The position numbers and the translations under genes were made by a program. A stretch of 64,000 bases of DNA, taken from Paenibacillus solani. Lineage in GTDB: Bacteria; Bacillota; Bacilli; Paenibacillales; Paenibacillaceae. The notes below the pieces were generated by a model, which was not told the DNA's origin, ran no database searches, and was given only the letters and a program-made list of their open reading frames with translations. Numbering within the stretch: position 1 is the stretch's first letter; the number at the start of each line of letters is the position of its first letter. Positions 54,005 through 63,379 of this stretch are shown here, piece after piece. The stretch is from positions 303,323 to 367,322 of the forward strand of contig NZ_LIUT01000008.1 of the NCBI RefSeq assembly GCF_001277345.1, written 5' to 3'.

Positions 54005-55117
54005 CTATCTTCTGGCTTGTTTGAACAGCGTTTCGGCCAGCAAGGGAAACAGATTGTCAAAAGCATGCGTATTTCCATCAAACACATATCCTCCCGGATA
54101 TACGCGCTCCTGGCCCCGGAATCGGATCATTCGATCATATAATTGCTCGGCCCAAGGGAGATCATTTGTCTTTATGGCCAGGATGATGGCCAAGCCGTAG
54201 ACGGCAGGCGATTCATAATCAGCGCCGGGCTTGCGGGTCTCCCGGTCATAGCGTCCGAAGAGCCGCTGGTTCTGCTGGAATTCCTCCTTCAGAAATAGCA
54301 TGAGCTCCTTTGGCGGATGCCCCATTTCAGCGATATGAATGCCTATGATCAATTGGTCGATCAGATTGACCGATGCGTCGTATTCATAGTGACTGGAGGC
54401 AATGCGGAATGTTTTGGGGGAAAATATACCGTCACTGGGCATGCGAAGGAGCAGGTCCTCGTAACGTTTATAATCGGTAGCGGTCAAAATTCCGTTATTC
54501 CGCATTTCCCGCAATGCCGAGATATCCACATAAACCAGACTCAAGACGGCCGCTGATTCATCACGCTCAAAATCATGGTAATCGACGAAATATCCATCGG
54601 TTTGAGAAGTGGCTTTAAGGGTTGCGCCAATGTCCTTCGCTAATTGAAGGTACTCTTCCTGGCCCCAGAGCTTGTATGCTTTCAGCAAAGCATCTACAAT
54701 TCGAAGATCGTCTCCAAGCGCATTGGTTGTGACCTCGGATTGGCCATCGGGCTGGAGCTTCCAGCGGATATAGGGTTCGGGATTCTGATAGAGGAAATAA
54801 GTCGTCAGAAGCCTAACGTTATCATCGAAGCGGATCTGATCCTGGGAAAGGACGGCGTATTGCATCCATAACCCGAGCGATTCAGACAGCGCTTCTCTCC
54901 CAGCAACGATGTCCGGTTGCTCGGAAGGGGCCGGCTTGAGATAGGTAGCCATGGTGCCGTTATCGTTTGTCATATATTCATCCATGAAGGCAGCTGTCAT
55001 ATCAGGGTTCTCCTTACGATCCATGATGATGTGCGAGATGAAGATGGTACCTGCAATCGCAGCGGCGATGCAGAAAGCTAGCAGGATTATCTTGCTGGTG
55101 GATAACCGGTTTGTCAT
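54005..55117 (-). CDS. Membrane-anchored glycoside hydrolase of the GH8-like six-hairpin fold (YdaJ-like)
   Basis: A 370-residue protein with an N-terminal anchor helix (about 9-28). The rest is alpha-helical with patterns of (alpha/alpha)6 barrels: SLGLWMQYAVL, DDLRIVDALLKAYKLWG, YHYEYDASVNLIDQL-like segments and YGLAIILAI. It resembles Bacillus YdaJ from a cyclic-di-GMP-controlled exopolymer cluster. The cluster here is about 11 kb away, so a link is only suggestive. GAGGTGAG precedes ATG 55117. Confidence 0.65.
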   Translation of the reverse strand: MTNRLSTSKIILLAFCIAAAIAGTIFISHIIMDRKENPDMTAAFMDEYMTNDNGTMATYLKPAPSEQPDIVAGREALSESLGLWMQYAVLSQDQIRFDDNVRLLTTYFLYQNPEPYIRWKLQPDGQSEVTTNALGDDLRIVDALLKAYKLWGQEEYLQLAKDIGATLKATSQTDGYFVDYHDFERDESAAVLSLVYVDISALREMRNNGILTATDYKRYEDLLLRMPSDGIFSPKTFRIASSHYEYDASVNLIDQLIIGIHIAEMGHPPKELMLFLKEEFQQNQRLFGRYDRETRKPGADYESPAVYGLAIILAIKTNDLPWAEQLYDRMIRFRGQERVYPGGYVFDGNTHAFDNLFPLLAETLFKQARR

Positions 55118-55233
55118 AGACTCACCTCGAACATAAAAGATTCTGTGTTGACGTTCCCGATGCCTTTTAGGCAAAGCTTTAAGATGAGATGAGCACAGGC
55201 TTTCAGGGTCGGAACATGGTTCGATATATTTAT

Positions 55234-55285
55234 AAAGGCTGTACCCTGATGTTGGAGGTTCCTAAACATCGAGGTACAGCCTTTT
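55234..55285 (-). terminator. Terminator of the GDPD gene
   Basis: GGCTGTACC pairs with GGTACAGCC with an inner GATGTT/AACATC stem. Downstream of the stop at 55385. Confidence 0.6.
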
Positions 55286-55384
55286 CATTAATCTATCGAT
55301 TATTTCAAACTGACGATTTGGAGCCCCTGATTCTGCGGCTCGTAAGGATTGAGGTAATGAACGGTTAGGCAAAAATCACAATGG

Positions 55385-56371
55385 CTATTCGAGCTTCTTG
55401 ATTGTGAATTCCGGGGCGATCACATCGATTCGATTCGTCCATATGCCGCCACTGTAATCGTCAGGCAGCCTCTGCAGGTCCGAGACGGAGTCAAAGCCCT
55501 CCGACCAGTCGCCATCCCCGGCGACGAGAATGACCCGCGTATTAATGCTGTCCATCCGGTTCAGAAATTTATCCGGCCATCCCCATAAGTAACGGGCATA
55601 TTTCTCCGGTATATGCAGCTCTGTATTGCGGCATACGGACGGGAGATATCCGCTCCATCCGGCCCCGGCATAGGATACAAGACAGCTCTTCAGCGTATCC
55701 TTCGACATGACGCGCAGGGCTGGAAGCTGCGATTTTAATGTGCGGATGGGGCCATCATCTCCGTATACGGTCAACTGGGTAAGACGATTCACCGGAAGTC
55801 CGGATAGATAGTCTGCCAGCAGCTTTCCTTCATCGGGATCCGTGCTTTTGATATGGATCAGAAACGCACCGTCAGGGAATGCCGCTAACACCTCGTCTAG
55901 TGATGGAATCAGCCCAACGCCCTTTCCCCGAAAAGGATAAGTCGCTCCCTGATCGGCGGTGTAGCCATAGCCGATGTCTATGTTTTTCAGCTGGTCCATG
56001 GTATAATCCTTGACCGAGCCCTCCATATTGGTGCGGCAATCGAGTGTCCAGTCATGGAATACGGCGAACTGGCCGTCTTTGGTCGGCTTGATATCCAGTT
56101 CCACAATATCGGCCCCGGCTTCGAATGCTGCTTTCATGGATGGTATGGTGTTCTCCAGGTAAGCATGCTCCGGCACATAGATACGGGAGGCGGTGCAGGT
56201 GTCGGCTTCAATGCCTTCCATCGAGAAGGTTTGGCCGAGCCCGCGATGCGCCAGCAGCAGCGGCTTTGCGTCACGCTCTTTGGTGAACAGCGATGTATTG
56301 TTAACAAACAGAAATACTACCAAAACGAGAAAAAATAGTATGGTTTTGTTCCATCTTTTTAGTTTTCGCAT
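55385..56371 (-). CDS. Glycerophosphodiester phosphodiesterase-family protein
   Basis: A 328-residue GDPD protein with an N-terminal anchor helix (about 5-22). LLAHRGLG near 42, GADIVELDIKPTKDGQFAVFHDWTLD (Glu, Asp, His ligands) and a later HIKSTDP are the conserved active-site segments. It hydrolyses glycerophosphodiesters or phospholipid headgroups outside the membrane. GGGGGAT precedes ATG 56371. Confidence 0.88.
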   Translation of the reverse strand: MRKLKRWNKTILFFLVLVVFLFVNNTSLFTKERDAKPLLLAHRGLGQTFSMEGIEADTCTASRIYVPEHAYLENTIPSMKAAFEAGADIVELDIKPTKDGQFAVFHDWTLDCRTNMEGSVKDYTMDQLKNIDIGYGYTADQGATYPFRGKGVGLIPSLDEVLAAFPDGAFLIHIKSTDPDEGKLLADYLSGLPVNRLTQLTVYGDDGPIRTLKSQLPALRVMSKDTLKSCLVSYAGAGWSGYLPSVCRNTELHIPEKYARYLWGWPDKFLNRMDSINTRVILVAGDGDWSEGFDSVSDLQRLPDDYSGGIWTNRIDVIAPEFTIKKLE

Positions 56372-56571
56372 GATCCAATCCCCCAAAATCGTATACAATA
56401 TGCAGTAGTTGATTAATATTTTTCTCTATTCTCTATCTAAGACTTTAATCGGTCCATTCTATACTTAAATTTTAGTGATTTCTGGCACATACTCAATGGC
56501 TGGTCCATAACAATTGCATAATAGCGAGCTAATAAATTTAAATAAGTAATATAGAAATGGGAGGGAGTTTG

Positions 56572-57285
56572 ATGGATAAGTCCTCCTTTTTGATGGTGGA
56601 GCGGGGAAATCCCTATGAACGCGGAGATGTGATACCTTTAACCAAGCCCATAACGGTGCTTGGTCGCAAGGGGCAGAACTTTGCCCCCGATATCTCGTTT
56701 GATAATATATTTGTGTCACGCAGGCATGCAGCGCTGCTATATAGAAACGGCCAATTCTTCATTAAGGATCTGAACAGCAAGCACGGGACCTTCGTCAATC
56801 TACAGAGGTTGGCTCCCCATGATGAAATTCCCCTTCAGCATGGAGATACCATTGTGCTCGCTGGCGACCTGATCGTGTTATCCTTCTCGATCCTCAGCAT
56901 GGATGAGACGATGGACATGACTCCCCTCATCAAGCAGCTGGCGGCGATTGAGGCCGCGGGCGGTTTAAGGCTGAATCCTTTCAAGCAGGAGCTTTCCTAT
57001 GGAGGGAAGGTGTACGCTTTTTCGGACAAAGAGTACAAATGCCTGGAGGTCTTGGTTAATCACCAGGGACAATTCGTACCCAAGGAGGAGCTCAAGATAT
57101 ACGTATGGCCCGAGCGGTGCTATGAGACGGATACGGTGCCCGATGTGAGCTCGGAGGAGCTGAACGCCTTGATCTACCGGGTGCGCAAGAAAACAAGAGA
57201 CTTACTGAACATTGAGAGTATTCGGGGCAAAGGATATATCTTGCAGAAGCATGCGGACGGGGCGAGCATGATACAGAAAACATGA
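56572..57285 (+). CDS. FHA domain plus OmpR-type winged helix
   Basis: 237 residues. The N-terminal FHA domain (about 20-95) has VLGRKGQNFAPDI, ISFDNIFVSRRHA and NSKHGTFVN, the phosphothreonine-binding loop residues. The C-terminal domain (about 140-235) is a trans_reg_C winged helix (FSDKEYKCLEVLVNHQG and RVRKKTRDLL...GKGYIL). No receiver domain. It should bind DNA in response to Ser/Thr-kinase phosphorylation. GGGAGG precedes ATG 56572. Two terminators follow. Confidence 0.85.
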   Translation: MDKSSFLMVERGNPYERGDVIPLTKPITVLGRKGQNFAPDISFDNIFVSRRHAALLYRNGQFFIKDLNSKHGTFVNLQRLAPHDEIPLQHGDTIVLAGDLIVLSFSILSMDETMDMTPLIKQLAAIEAAGGLRLNPFKQELSYGGKVYAFSDKEYKCLEVLVNHQGQFVPKEELKIYVWPERCYETDTVPDVSSEELNALIYRVRKKTRDLLNIESIRGKGYILQKHADGASMIQKT

Positions 57286-57299
57286 GATATGATGAAGTT

Positions 57300-57344
57300 C
57301 AAAGACAAGCTCTTCCTTATTACAGGAAAGGCTTGTCTTTTATT
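57300..57344 (+). terminator. Terminator of the FHA gene
   Basis: AAAGACAAGC pairs with GCTTGTCTTTT across a loop containing a second short stem (TTCC/GGAA). Confidence 0.65.
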
Positions 57345-57370
57345 TACATGGAAAAGCAAAAATACAAGAA

Positions 57371-57397
57371 ACGCCGAGAACTGCTCGGCGTTTTTTT
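57371..57397 (+). terminator. Second strong terminator
   Basis: ACGCCGAG pairs with CTCGGCGT and is followed by seven T residues. Confidence 0.88.
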
Positions 57398-57805
57398 GTC
57401 ATGGTTGAACCATACTAGTTTTGCACTAGCCCAACTCATAGATTCGTTACGACAGGAGGAAATAAAGACAAGCAGTCGGTCCACGGTTTATCTGTTATAA
57501 GTTCAGTTGCTGGAAGAATGTTTTGGATGCAAGACGGGATGCATTTGGTCTGAAATCTCATCATATCAAAATTAATATTTTGGAATTTAGAGGATCAGGA
57601 CAAGGCTTGCTCTACGAAAGAAACCGCAGTGGCTCAGGATTTTCAAAAAGCTGACATGATCCATTTAAAAGTTGTCAACAATATTCTTGACGAAACCGGC
57701 TTTTCCTTTCGTTGAGCCTTCTGGTGGGCTGACTTAACATAAAGATGTCAGATGAAAGCGACACAACAACAGTGCGATTTATTTATAAATTAGGAGGTCC
57801 ATACG
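57398..57805. other. Upstream region of the mannitol operon, possible gene remnant
   Basis: A start-less plus-strand frame of about 54 codons (57554 to TGA 57716) reads NILDETGFSFR at its end and may be a gene remnant; I do not recognise it. TGAAAGCG at 57753-57760 is a partial cre-like site about 50 bp before mtlA. AGGAGG precedes its ATG. Confidence 0.4.
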
Positions 57806-59239
57806 ATGTCCAATGAGACAAATCCAAATGCTTCTAAAGGCATTCGCGTAAGGGTCCAGCAGCTTGGCCGTCTCCTTAGCGGTATGGTGATGCCGAATAT
57901 CGGTGCGTTTATTGCGTGGGGTCTGATTACGGCTCTGTTCATCCCGACCGGCTGGTTCCCAAACGAGCATCTGGGAGCGCTGGTAGACCCGATGATCAAG
58001 TACCTGCTCCCGCTCTTGATCGGTTATACGGGCGGTCAGATGATCCACGGCAAACGCGGTGCCGTTATCGGTGCAGTTGCTACGGTCGGTGTGATCGTCG
58101 GTGCAGAAATTCCAATGTTCCTTGGCGCCATGATTGTGGGCCCTCTGGCCGCATGGGTATTAAAGCAGTTCGATAAGCTGATTGACGGCAAAATCAAATC
58201 CGGCTTTGAGATGCTAGTGAACAACTTCTCGCTCGGCATCATCGGCGGTGTGCTGACTTTGGCGGCATATACCGGAATCGGGCCGTTTGTACAGGGTATT
58301 ACAAGGGCGCTGTCTGCTGGTGTTGACGTACTGGTCAATGCCAATCTGTTGCCACTGGTCAACATTATCATTGAGCCGGCGAAGGTGCTGTTCCTCAACA
58401 ATGCGATTAATCATGGGATATTCAGTCCGATCGCCACAGAGGAATCGGCACGGCTTGGTCAATCTGTCCTGTATATGCTGGAATCGAATCCAGGTCCAGG
58501 TCTTGGAATTCTTCTCGCCTATTGGTTCTTTGGACGCGGCTCTGCCAAATCCTCTGCACCAGGTGCGGTAGTGATTCATTTCCTGGGCGGCATTCATGAG
58601 ATCTATTTCCCATATATTTTGATGAAACCGGTTTTGATTTTGGCTGCCATCGCGGGTGGTGTTGCGGGAACGTTCACCTTCCAGATTTTTGGGGCAGGTT
58701 TGGTAGGCCCTGCGTCACCAGGCAGTATCGTCGCATTTATCGCCATGGCGCCTAAGGGTGGCCTGATTCCAGTCTTGGCAGGCGTCCTTGTTGGCACCGT
58801 TGTATCCTTTGTCGTGGCGGCATTGCTGCTGAAAACGGGCAAACAGACCGAAGAAGAGCCGAATCTTGAAGAAGCATCCGCCAAAATGAAGGAGATGAAG
58901 ACTGGCGGCATGAATGATCAAGTCGCTCCTGCTTCTGCGGCTGTAGCCAATCTGGCTAAAGAGAATGTTCATAAAATAGTGTTCGCTTGCGATGCCGGTA
59001 TGGGCTCCAGCGCGATGGGCGCTTCGGTATTAAGAAAGAAACTGCAGCAAGCGGGTGTCAACATTACCGTTGTGAACTCAGCAGTAAGTGAATTACCGGA
59101 TGATGCGGATATCGTCATTACCCAGAAGACACTCACCGAACGGGCCATCGCGAAGAATCCGAACGCCGAGCATATCTCTATCGATAACTTCTTGAAGAGT
59201 CCGAAATATGACGAATTGGTGGAACGACTCAAAGATTAA
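57806..59239 (+). CDS. mtlA: Mannitol PTS permease, IICB components
   Basis: 477 residues. The IIC membrane domain (about 15-340) starts RVQQLGRLLSGMVMPNIGAFIAWG and contains GGIHEIYFPYI. The IIB domain (about 385-477) has the phosphocysteine in IVFACDAGMGSSAMG. The IIA part is absent and is encoded by mtlF downstream. It takes in mannitol and phosphorylates it to mannitol 1-phosphate. Confidence 0.95.
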   Translation: MSNETNPNASKGIRVRVQQLGRLLSGMVMPNIGAFIAWGLITALFIPTGWFPNEHLGALVDPMIKYLLPLLIGYTGGQMIHGKRGAVIGAVATVGVIVGAEIPMFLGAMIVGPLAAWVLKQFDKLIDGKIKSGFEMLVNNFSLGIIGGVLTLAAYTGIGPFVQGITRALSAGVDVLVNANLLPLVNIIIEPAKVLFLNNAINHGIFSPIATEESARLGQSVLYMLESNPGPGLGILLAYWFFGRGSAKSSAPGAVVIHFLGGIHEIYFPYILMKPVLILAAIAGGVAGTFTFQIFGAGLVGPASPGSIVAFIAMAPKGGLIPVLAGVLVGTVVSFVVAALLLKTGKQTEEEPNLEEASAKMKEMKTGGMNDQVAPASAAVANLAKENVHKIVFACDAGMGSSAMGASVLRKKLQQAGVNITVVNSAVSELPDDADIVITQKTLTERAIAKNPNAEHISIDNFLKSPKYDELVERLKD

Positions 59240-59314
59240 CATAGACCCATATGACACGCTGGCGTGATGACGCCGGCGTTGTCTTTCATTCCATGAAGAA
59301 GGGAGCCTACGCGT

Positions 59315-61396
59315 CTGAAACACATCACTGCCCGCCAGCGACAAATCCTTCTGTTCCTAATGAGCAGGACCGAGGGCATGACAGCTGCAGAAATAGCCGC
59401 TGAGGTCGGAGTCAGCGTCAGAACGGTTCACCGGGAAATGGAGGAGATTGAGAAGGACCTGCGAGGTACGGGGGTTATACTTCATAAAAAGTCGGGGACG
59501 GGCATCCGGCTGGAAGGGAAGACGCCTGAAGACATGGTTCAACTGCGGAGTCGCCTGCTTGCAGGTAAGCCGGCCGATTACTCTGTGGAAGAGCGCAAAA
59601 TTCTTATGCTGTGTGATCTGCTTGAGGCTGATGAACCCATCAAACTATTTGCTTTGGCCCATAGTCTAAAGGTAACTGTGCCGACCATCAGCAATGATCT
59701 GGATGAGCTGGAGCCATCGGTGAAGCGGTTTAACCTTAACTTAATACGCCGTAGAGGCTATGGGATCGAGATAGAAGGTTCGGAAGACATAAGACGAAGG
59801 GCGATTAGCAGGCTTGCAGAGGAGCATCTGGATTATTCCGATCTTGTCGGCGATACATCTAGCGATCGAAGCGGCCCAGTGACAGCACGGCTGCTCTCCA
59901 TGATGAATAAACCGGCTCTGCTGGATGTTGAGAAGAGTTTGTGGGATATGAACTGGGATTGGACAGAGGGGCTCAGCGAGAGTGCATATACCTCGATGCT
60001 TATCGCATTATCGGTTTCTGTAAATCGGATCAAGCAGGGGCGGAGCATGGAGGTTGGAGATATAACGGGATATGATCCTTCCTCCGCCTCGGTGGAGGAG
60101 GCAAGAGATTTTACTAGTCGCCTTAGCGAGACACTGGGGATGGATGTTCACGAACCAGAAATGAAATATATAGCCCGTTTGTTCGAGGAGGCCAAAGAGA
60201 TGTCTGAGGTCAGTGAACTGGCTCATGCGGATGTTGAATTGGTTGAGATTGCCCATCGCCTTATCGAACGGGTTCAGAAGCGCACGGGTATTCCGTTCCA
60301 GGATGACCGCACATTGCGGGCAGGCTTGGTGGAGCATCTCGGTGCAGCTATGAAGCGAATTCGGGAAGGGATCCGGATCCGAAATCCCCTGCTTAATCCG
60401 ATTCGGAAGGACTATGAGAAGCTGTTCGGAATTGTCCGTCATGCAGTTGACGAGTTGAAGCTGGATTTAACCGTTCCGGATGAGGAAATTGGGTTTCTGG
60501 TTATGCATTTTGGTGCATCGAGCGAACGGCTGAACCAGCTGGAACACCATCTGAAGGCTATTCTGGTATGCTCCAGCGGACTCAGTTCTTCCAGGCTTCT
60601 TGGTACCCGGCTGAATAAGGAAATGCCTCAGATTGAGGTGCTGGGAAATGTATCGTGGTATGAAGCGTCGCGCATTCCGAAGGAGCAATATGATCTTATG
60701 ATATCGACCATTGATCTTCCATTGCCAAAGGAACGGTATGTGAGACTAAGCCCGCTGCTGACAGCGGATGATAAGGAGGCGCTGCTTCAATTCATCCAAG
60801 ACACGTCTCGGCTGCCGGGCAAAGATGCCGCCGTTAACCGAGTGGATGACGAGCGTAAAGCCGCATCATTCGAGCGGCTTCGCATGCAGGCGGCCCTCAT
60901 GAACGAAATGGTATCGCTCTTGGACGGCTTCCATGTGTATCACTTGAATAACGGGCAGGATGATTTGGAGGGTACATTAGACACAATCTTGGCCACGGTG
61001 TTTAAGCTCGCTGCTATCCGTGATGCGGAGAAGGTGAAGGAGCGATTGTTGAAGCGCGAACGGATGGGTACTCAGCTCATTCCTGACACAACGCTGGCCT
61101 TATTCCATACACGCAGCAGCTATATAACCAAGCCATTTCTATCCCTGTTCCGGTTAAAGCATGCAGCGCCTTTAGCAGATGAGACAGAGGCTGGCGTCAT
61201 TCTGCTGATGCTGGCACCCAAACAACTCTCGAAGGAGAGTCTTGAAGTGCTCAGCGAAATCAGTGCGATGCTGCTTCACTCCGAGCTGATGGAGTTGATG
61301 GAACGGGGCAGTGAGGAAGAAATCCGATCTTACTTGGCGCAAGAACTGCATCATTTTTTTCAATCACAGACTATAGAAAGAGGGATAACAACATGA
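59315..61396 (+). CDS. mtlR: MtlR, PRD-containing activator of the mannitol operon, probable CTG start
   Basis: About 693 residues. Helix-turn-helix domains (TAAEIAAEVGVSVRTVHREM and LAHSLKVTVPTISNDLDELE), two PRD domains (about 210-420), a GatB-type IIB domain (AILVCSSGLSSSRLLG near residue 425) and a IIA-like domain at the C-terminus (about 540-693). The upstream ATG, GTG and TTG are missing: from TGA 59294 to ATG 59360 the frame has only CTG at 59315, preceded by AAGGGAG (59299-59305). The residues between (LKHITARQRQILLFL) complete the first helix, so CTG is the likely start. Confidence 0.9.
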   Translation: MKHITARQRQILLFLMSRTEGMTAAEIAAEVGVSVRTVHREMEEIEKDLRGTGVILHKKSGTGIRLEGKTPEDMVQLRSRLLAGKPADYSVEERKILMLCDLLEADEPIKLFALAHSLKVTVPTISNDLDELEPSVKRFNLNLIRRRGYGIEIEGSEDIRRRAISRLAEEHLDYSDLVGDTSSDRSGPVTARLLSMMNKPALLDVEKSLWDMNWDWTEGLSESAYTSMLIALSVSVNRIKQGRSMEVGDITGYDPSSASVEEARDFTSRLSETLGMDVHEPEMKYIARLFEEAKEMSEVSELAHADVELVEIAHRLIERVQKRTGIPFQDDRTLRAGLVEHLGAAMKRIREGIRIRNPLLNPIRKDYEKLFGIVRHAVDELKLDLTVPDEEIGFLVMHFGASSERLNQLEHHLKAILVCSSGLSSSRLLGTRLNKEMPQIEVLGNVSWYEASRIPKEQYDLMISTIDLPLPKERYVRLSPLLTADDKEALLQFIQDTSRLPGKDAAVNRVDDERKAASFERLRMQAALMNEMVSLLDGFHVYHLNNGQDDLEGTLDTILATVFKLAAIRDAEKVKERLLKRERMGTQLIPDTTLALFHTRSSYITKPFLSLFRLKHAAPLADETEAGVILLMLAPKQLSKESLEVLSEISAMLLHSELMELMERGSEEEIRSYLAQELHHFFQSQTIERGITT

Positions 61397-61833
61397 ATAA
61401 CATACTGTCTAAAGATAAAGTAGTTCTGAACGCGAAGGCTGATAACAAGAGTGAAGCCATCCGCATGGCGGGAAGCCTGCTTGTGAAAGCCGGCCATGTC
61501 TCGGAGGATTATGTGGATAAAATGCTGGAGCGTGAAGAGATTGCATCCACTTATATGGGCGGAGGACTCGCGATTCCCCATGGCACCAAAGAGGCTAAAG
61601 GTATGGTTATCTCCACGGGATTGTCCATCGTTCGCTTCCCGGAAGGGGTCGATTTCGGAGGAGATGAGCCGGCGTTTATTGTCATTGGCATCGCAGCTGC
61701 CGGTGGCGATCATATGGAGATCCTGACGAATGTAGCGATGATCTTCACGGATGACGAGAGCATCGAGAATGTCATGAACGCTTCGAGCGAAGAGGAGATT
61801 CTGGCCATCTTCGAAGGGGGAATGGGAGCATGA
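61393..61833 (+). CDS. mtlF: Mannitol PTS IIA component
   Basis: 146 residues, PTS IIA of the mannitol/fructose type. The phospho-histidine is in GGGLAIPHGTKE near residue 63. It overlaps mtlR by 4 bp and mtlD by 4 bp (ATGA), so the genes are coupled. It passes phosphate from HPr to the IIB of MtlA and probably to MtlR. Confidence 0.93.
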   Translation: MNNILSKDKVVLNAKADNKSEAIRMAGSLLVKAGHVSEDYVDKMLEREEIASTYMGGGLAIPHGTKEAKGMVISTGLSIVRFPEGVDFGGDEPAFIVIGIAAAGGDHMEILTNVAMIFTDDESIENVMNASSEEEILAIFEGGMGA

Positions 61834-62993
61834 AGGCTGTCCATTTCGGAGCAGGCAACATCGGGCGAGGCTTTATAGGGCTCTTGTTGTCACAGGCCGG
61901 CTATGAGGTGTGTTTTATTGATGTGAATGAAGAGCTGGTCTCGGAGTTGAAAGCGCGAGGGGAGTATCCTGTAACCTTGGCCAGTGAAGGACGGGAGACC
62001 ACGGTTGTTAAAGGCATCACGGCTCTCAATAGTGCTACGGAACCGGAAGCTGCCGCACGTGCAGTAGCGGAAGCGGATCTCGTAACGACTGCGGTGGGCG
62101 TGAATATTCTGAAGTTTATCGCTGGCACCATTGCCGAAGGGTTAAAGCTCCGCCTGCAAGCAGATTCTGCACCACTTCATATTATTGCCTGCGAGAATGC
62201 CATAGGCGGCAGCACGCAGCTGAAAGAACACGTCTATGGGAAGCTGAATGATGAGACGAAGCAGAAGGCTGATCAGTGGGTGGCTTTCCCTGACGCAGCC
62301 GTTGACCGGATTGTGCCGCTGCAGCAGCATGAGGATCGGCTGAAGGTTGTGGTGGAGCCATTCTATGAATGGGCAGTAGACCGTTCACAGATGTTTGAAA
62401 ATTATACGCCAGTGGAAGGCATTCACTATGTGGATCGCCTGGAGCCGTACATTGAACGCAAGCTGTTTACAGTAAATACCGGACACTGCTCGGCAGCCTA
62501 TGTAGGTTTTCTGCAAGGATATGAGACGATCCAGGACGCCATGAAAGAGGAGACCGTCGCAGGTCACGTACGCGCGGTACTCGCCGAAACGGGAGCTGCT
62601 CTTATACACAAGCATGGCTTCGATCCTTCGGAGCACCAAGCCTACATTGACACCATTCTGGAACGGTTCCGCAACCCGGCCCTGACCGATGAGGTGTCAC
62701 GCGTAGGCCGCTCTCCGATCCGTAAGCTGTCTCCTGGCGACCGCTTGGTATCACCGGCAATGCTGGCGTTCGAAAGCGGGCTTCCCTATAAGAGCTTGTC
62801 GAAAACCATGGCAGCGGCCCTGCTGTTCGATGTCCCGGAAGATCCGGAAAGCGTCGAGCTGCAAGCATCTGTGCGGAATATCGGTGCCAGCGATACAGCT
62901 TCCCAATATACCGGCATTGCGGGCGAGCATCCGATCATGGGTGAGCTGATGGAGCAGTACGAAGCCTTGAAGGCTGATATCGACTCCCGTTAG
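61830..62993 (+). CDS. mtlD: Mannitol-1-phosphate 5-dehydrogenase
   Basis: 387 residues, long-chain dehydrogenase. N-terminal NAD-binding AVHFGAGNIGRGFIG, ACENAIGGS near residue 121, the active-site lysine block KLFTVNTGHCSAAYVGF near residue 212, and the C-terminal helical domain. It turns mannitol 1-phosphate to fructose 6-phosphate. Last gene of the operon; terminator downstream. Confidence 0.95.
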   Translation: MKAVHFGAGNIGRGFIGLLLSQAGYEVCFIDVNEELVSELKARGEYPVTLASEGRETTVVKGITALNSATEPEAAARAVAEADLVTTAVGVNILKFIAGTIAEGLKLRLQADSAPLHIIACENAIGGSTQLKEHVYGKLNDETKQKADQWVAFPDAAVDRIVPLQQHEDRLKVVVEPFYEWAVDRSQMFENYTPVEGIHYVDRLEPYIERKLFTVNTGHCSAAYVGFLQGYETIQDAMKEETVAGHVRAVLAETGAALIHKHGFDPSEHQAYIDTILERFRNPALTDEVSRVGRSPIRKLSPGDRLVSPAMLAFESGLPYKSLSKTMAAALLFDVPEDPESVELQASVRNIGASDTASQYTGIAGEHPIMGELMEQYEALKADIDSR

Positions 62994-63075
62994 TAACATT
63001 GCTTTGTTACCGCCAGTGAAGCCATAATTATGTCGTCGTTGCAATTGACGATAGGATATGGCGTGCTCCTCTACC

Positions 63076-63119
63076 TAAAAAGCCCCTGGTTCTCTTTGCA
63101 GAGAAGTCAGGGGCTTTTG
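63076..63119. terminator. Terminator of the mannitol operon (bidirectional)
   Basis: AAAAGCCCCTG pairs with CAGGGGCTTTT across a loop with an inner TTCTC/GAGAA stem. Fits both the plus-strand operon and the minus-strand remnant next to it. Confidence 0.85.
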
Positions 63120-63132
63120 CTAAATGGTCTAT

Positions 63133-63264
63133 TTACTCCGCAGACTCTGCATATTTCAGGATGTTATTCGCTTCCTCAAGGCTCGTTGCAGGAGCTGCGA
63201 TATAGAGCTTCCTCTCGGCGTCTTCTGGCTTGGGATACCAAGATTCTAATTTGTTCGAAAAAGA
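63133..63264 (-). pseudogene. C-terminal remnant of a small gene
   Basis: On the minus strand, after an in-frame TAG, the frame reads FSNKLESWYPKPEDAERKL and continues with AAPATSLEEANNILKYAE to TAA at 63133-63135. The codon use is ordinary, but there is no start codon and no ribosome site, so it looks like the tail of a gene whose front is gone. Not recognised. Confidence 0.4.
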
Positions 63265-63379
63265 GATCTAAGAAAAAAATACCATCACTTCCATCCATCG
63301 ATTTTCAGAAAGTTTTCGCTAATTTTTTAATTTAGGAGTACACTAGAAGTAAGAAACTAAAAAAGTGGATGTGATGAGC

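Noticed and set aside
57282..57500. 72-codon frame after the FHA gene
   Set aside because: Runs straight through two terminators; no sign of coding.
63030..63335. 101-codon plus-strand frame after mtlD
   Set aside because: Runs across a terminator and antisense to the minus-strand remnant; no ribosome site.
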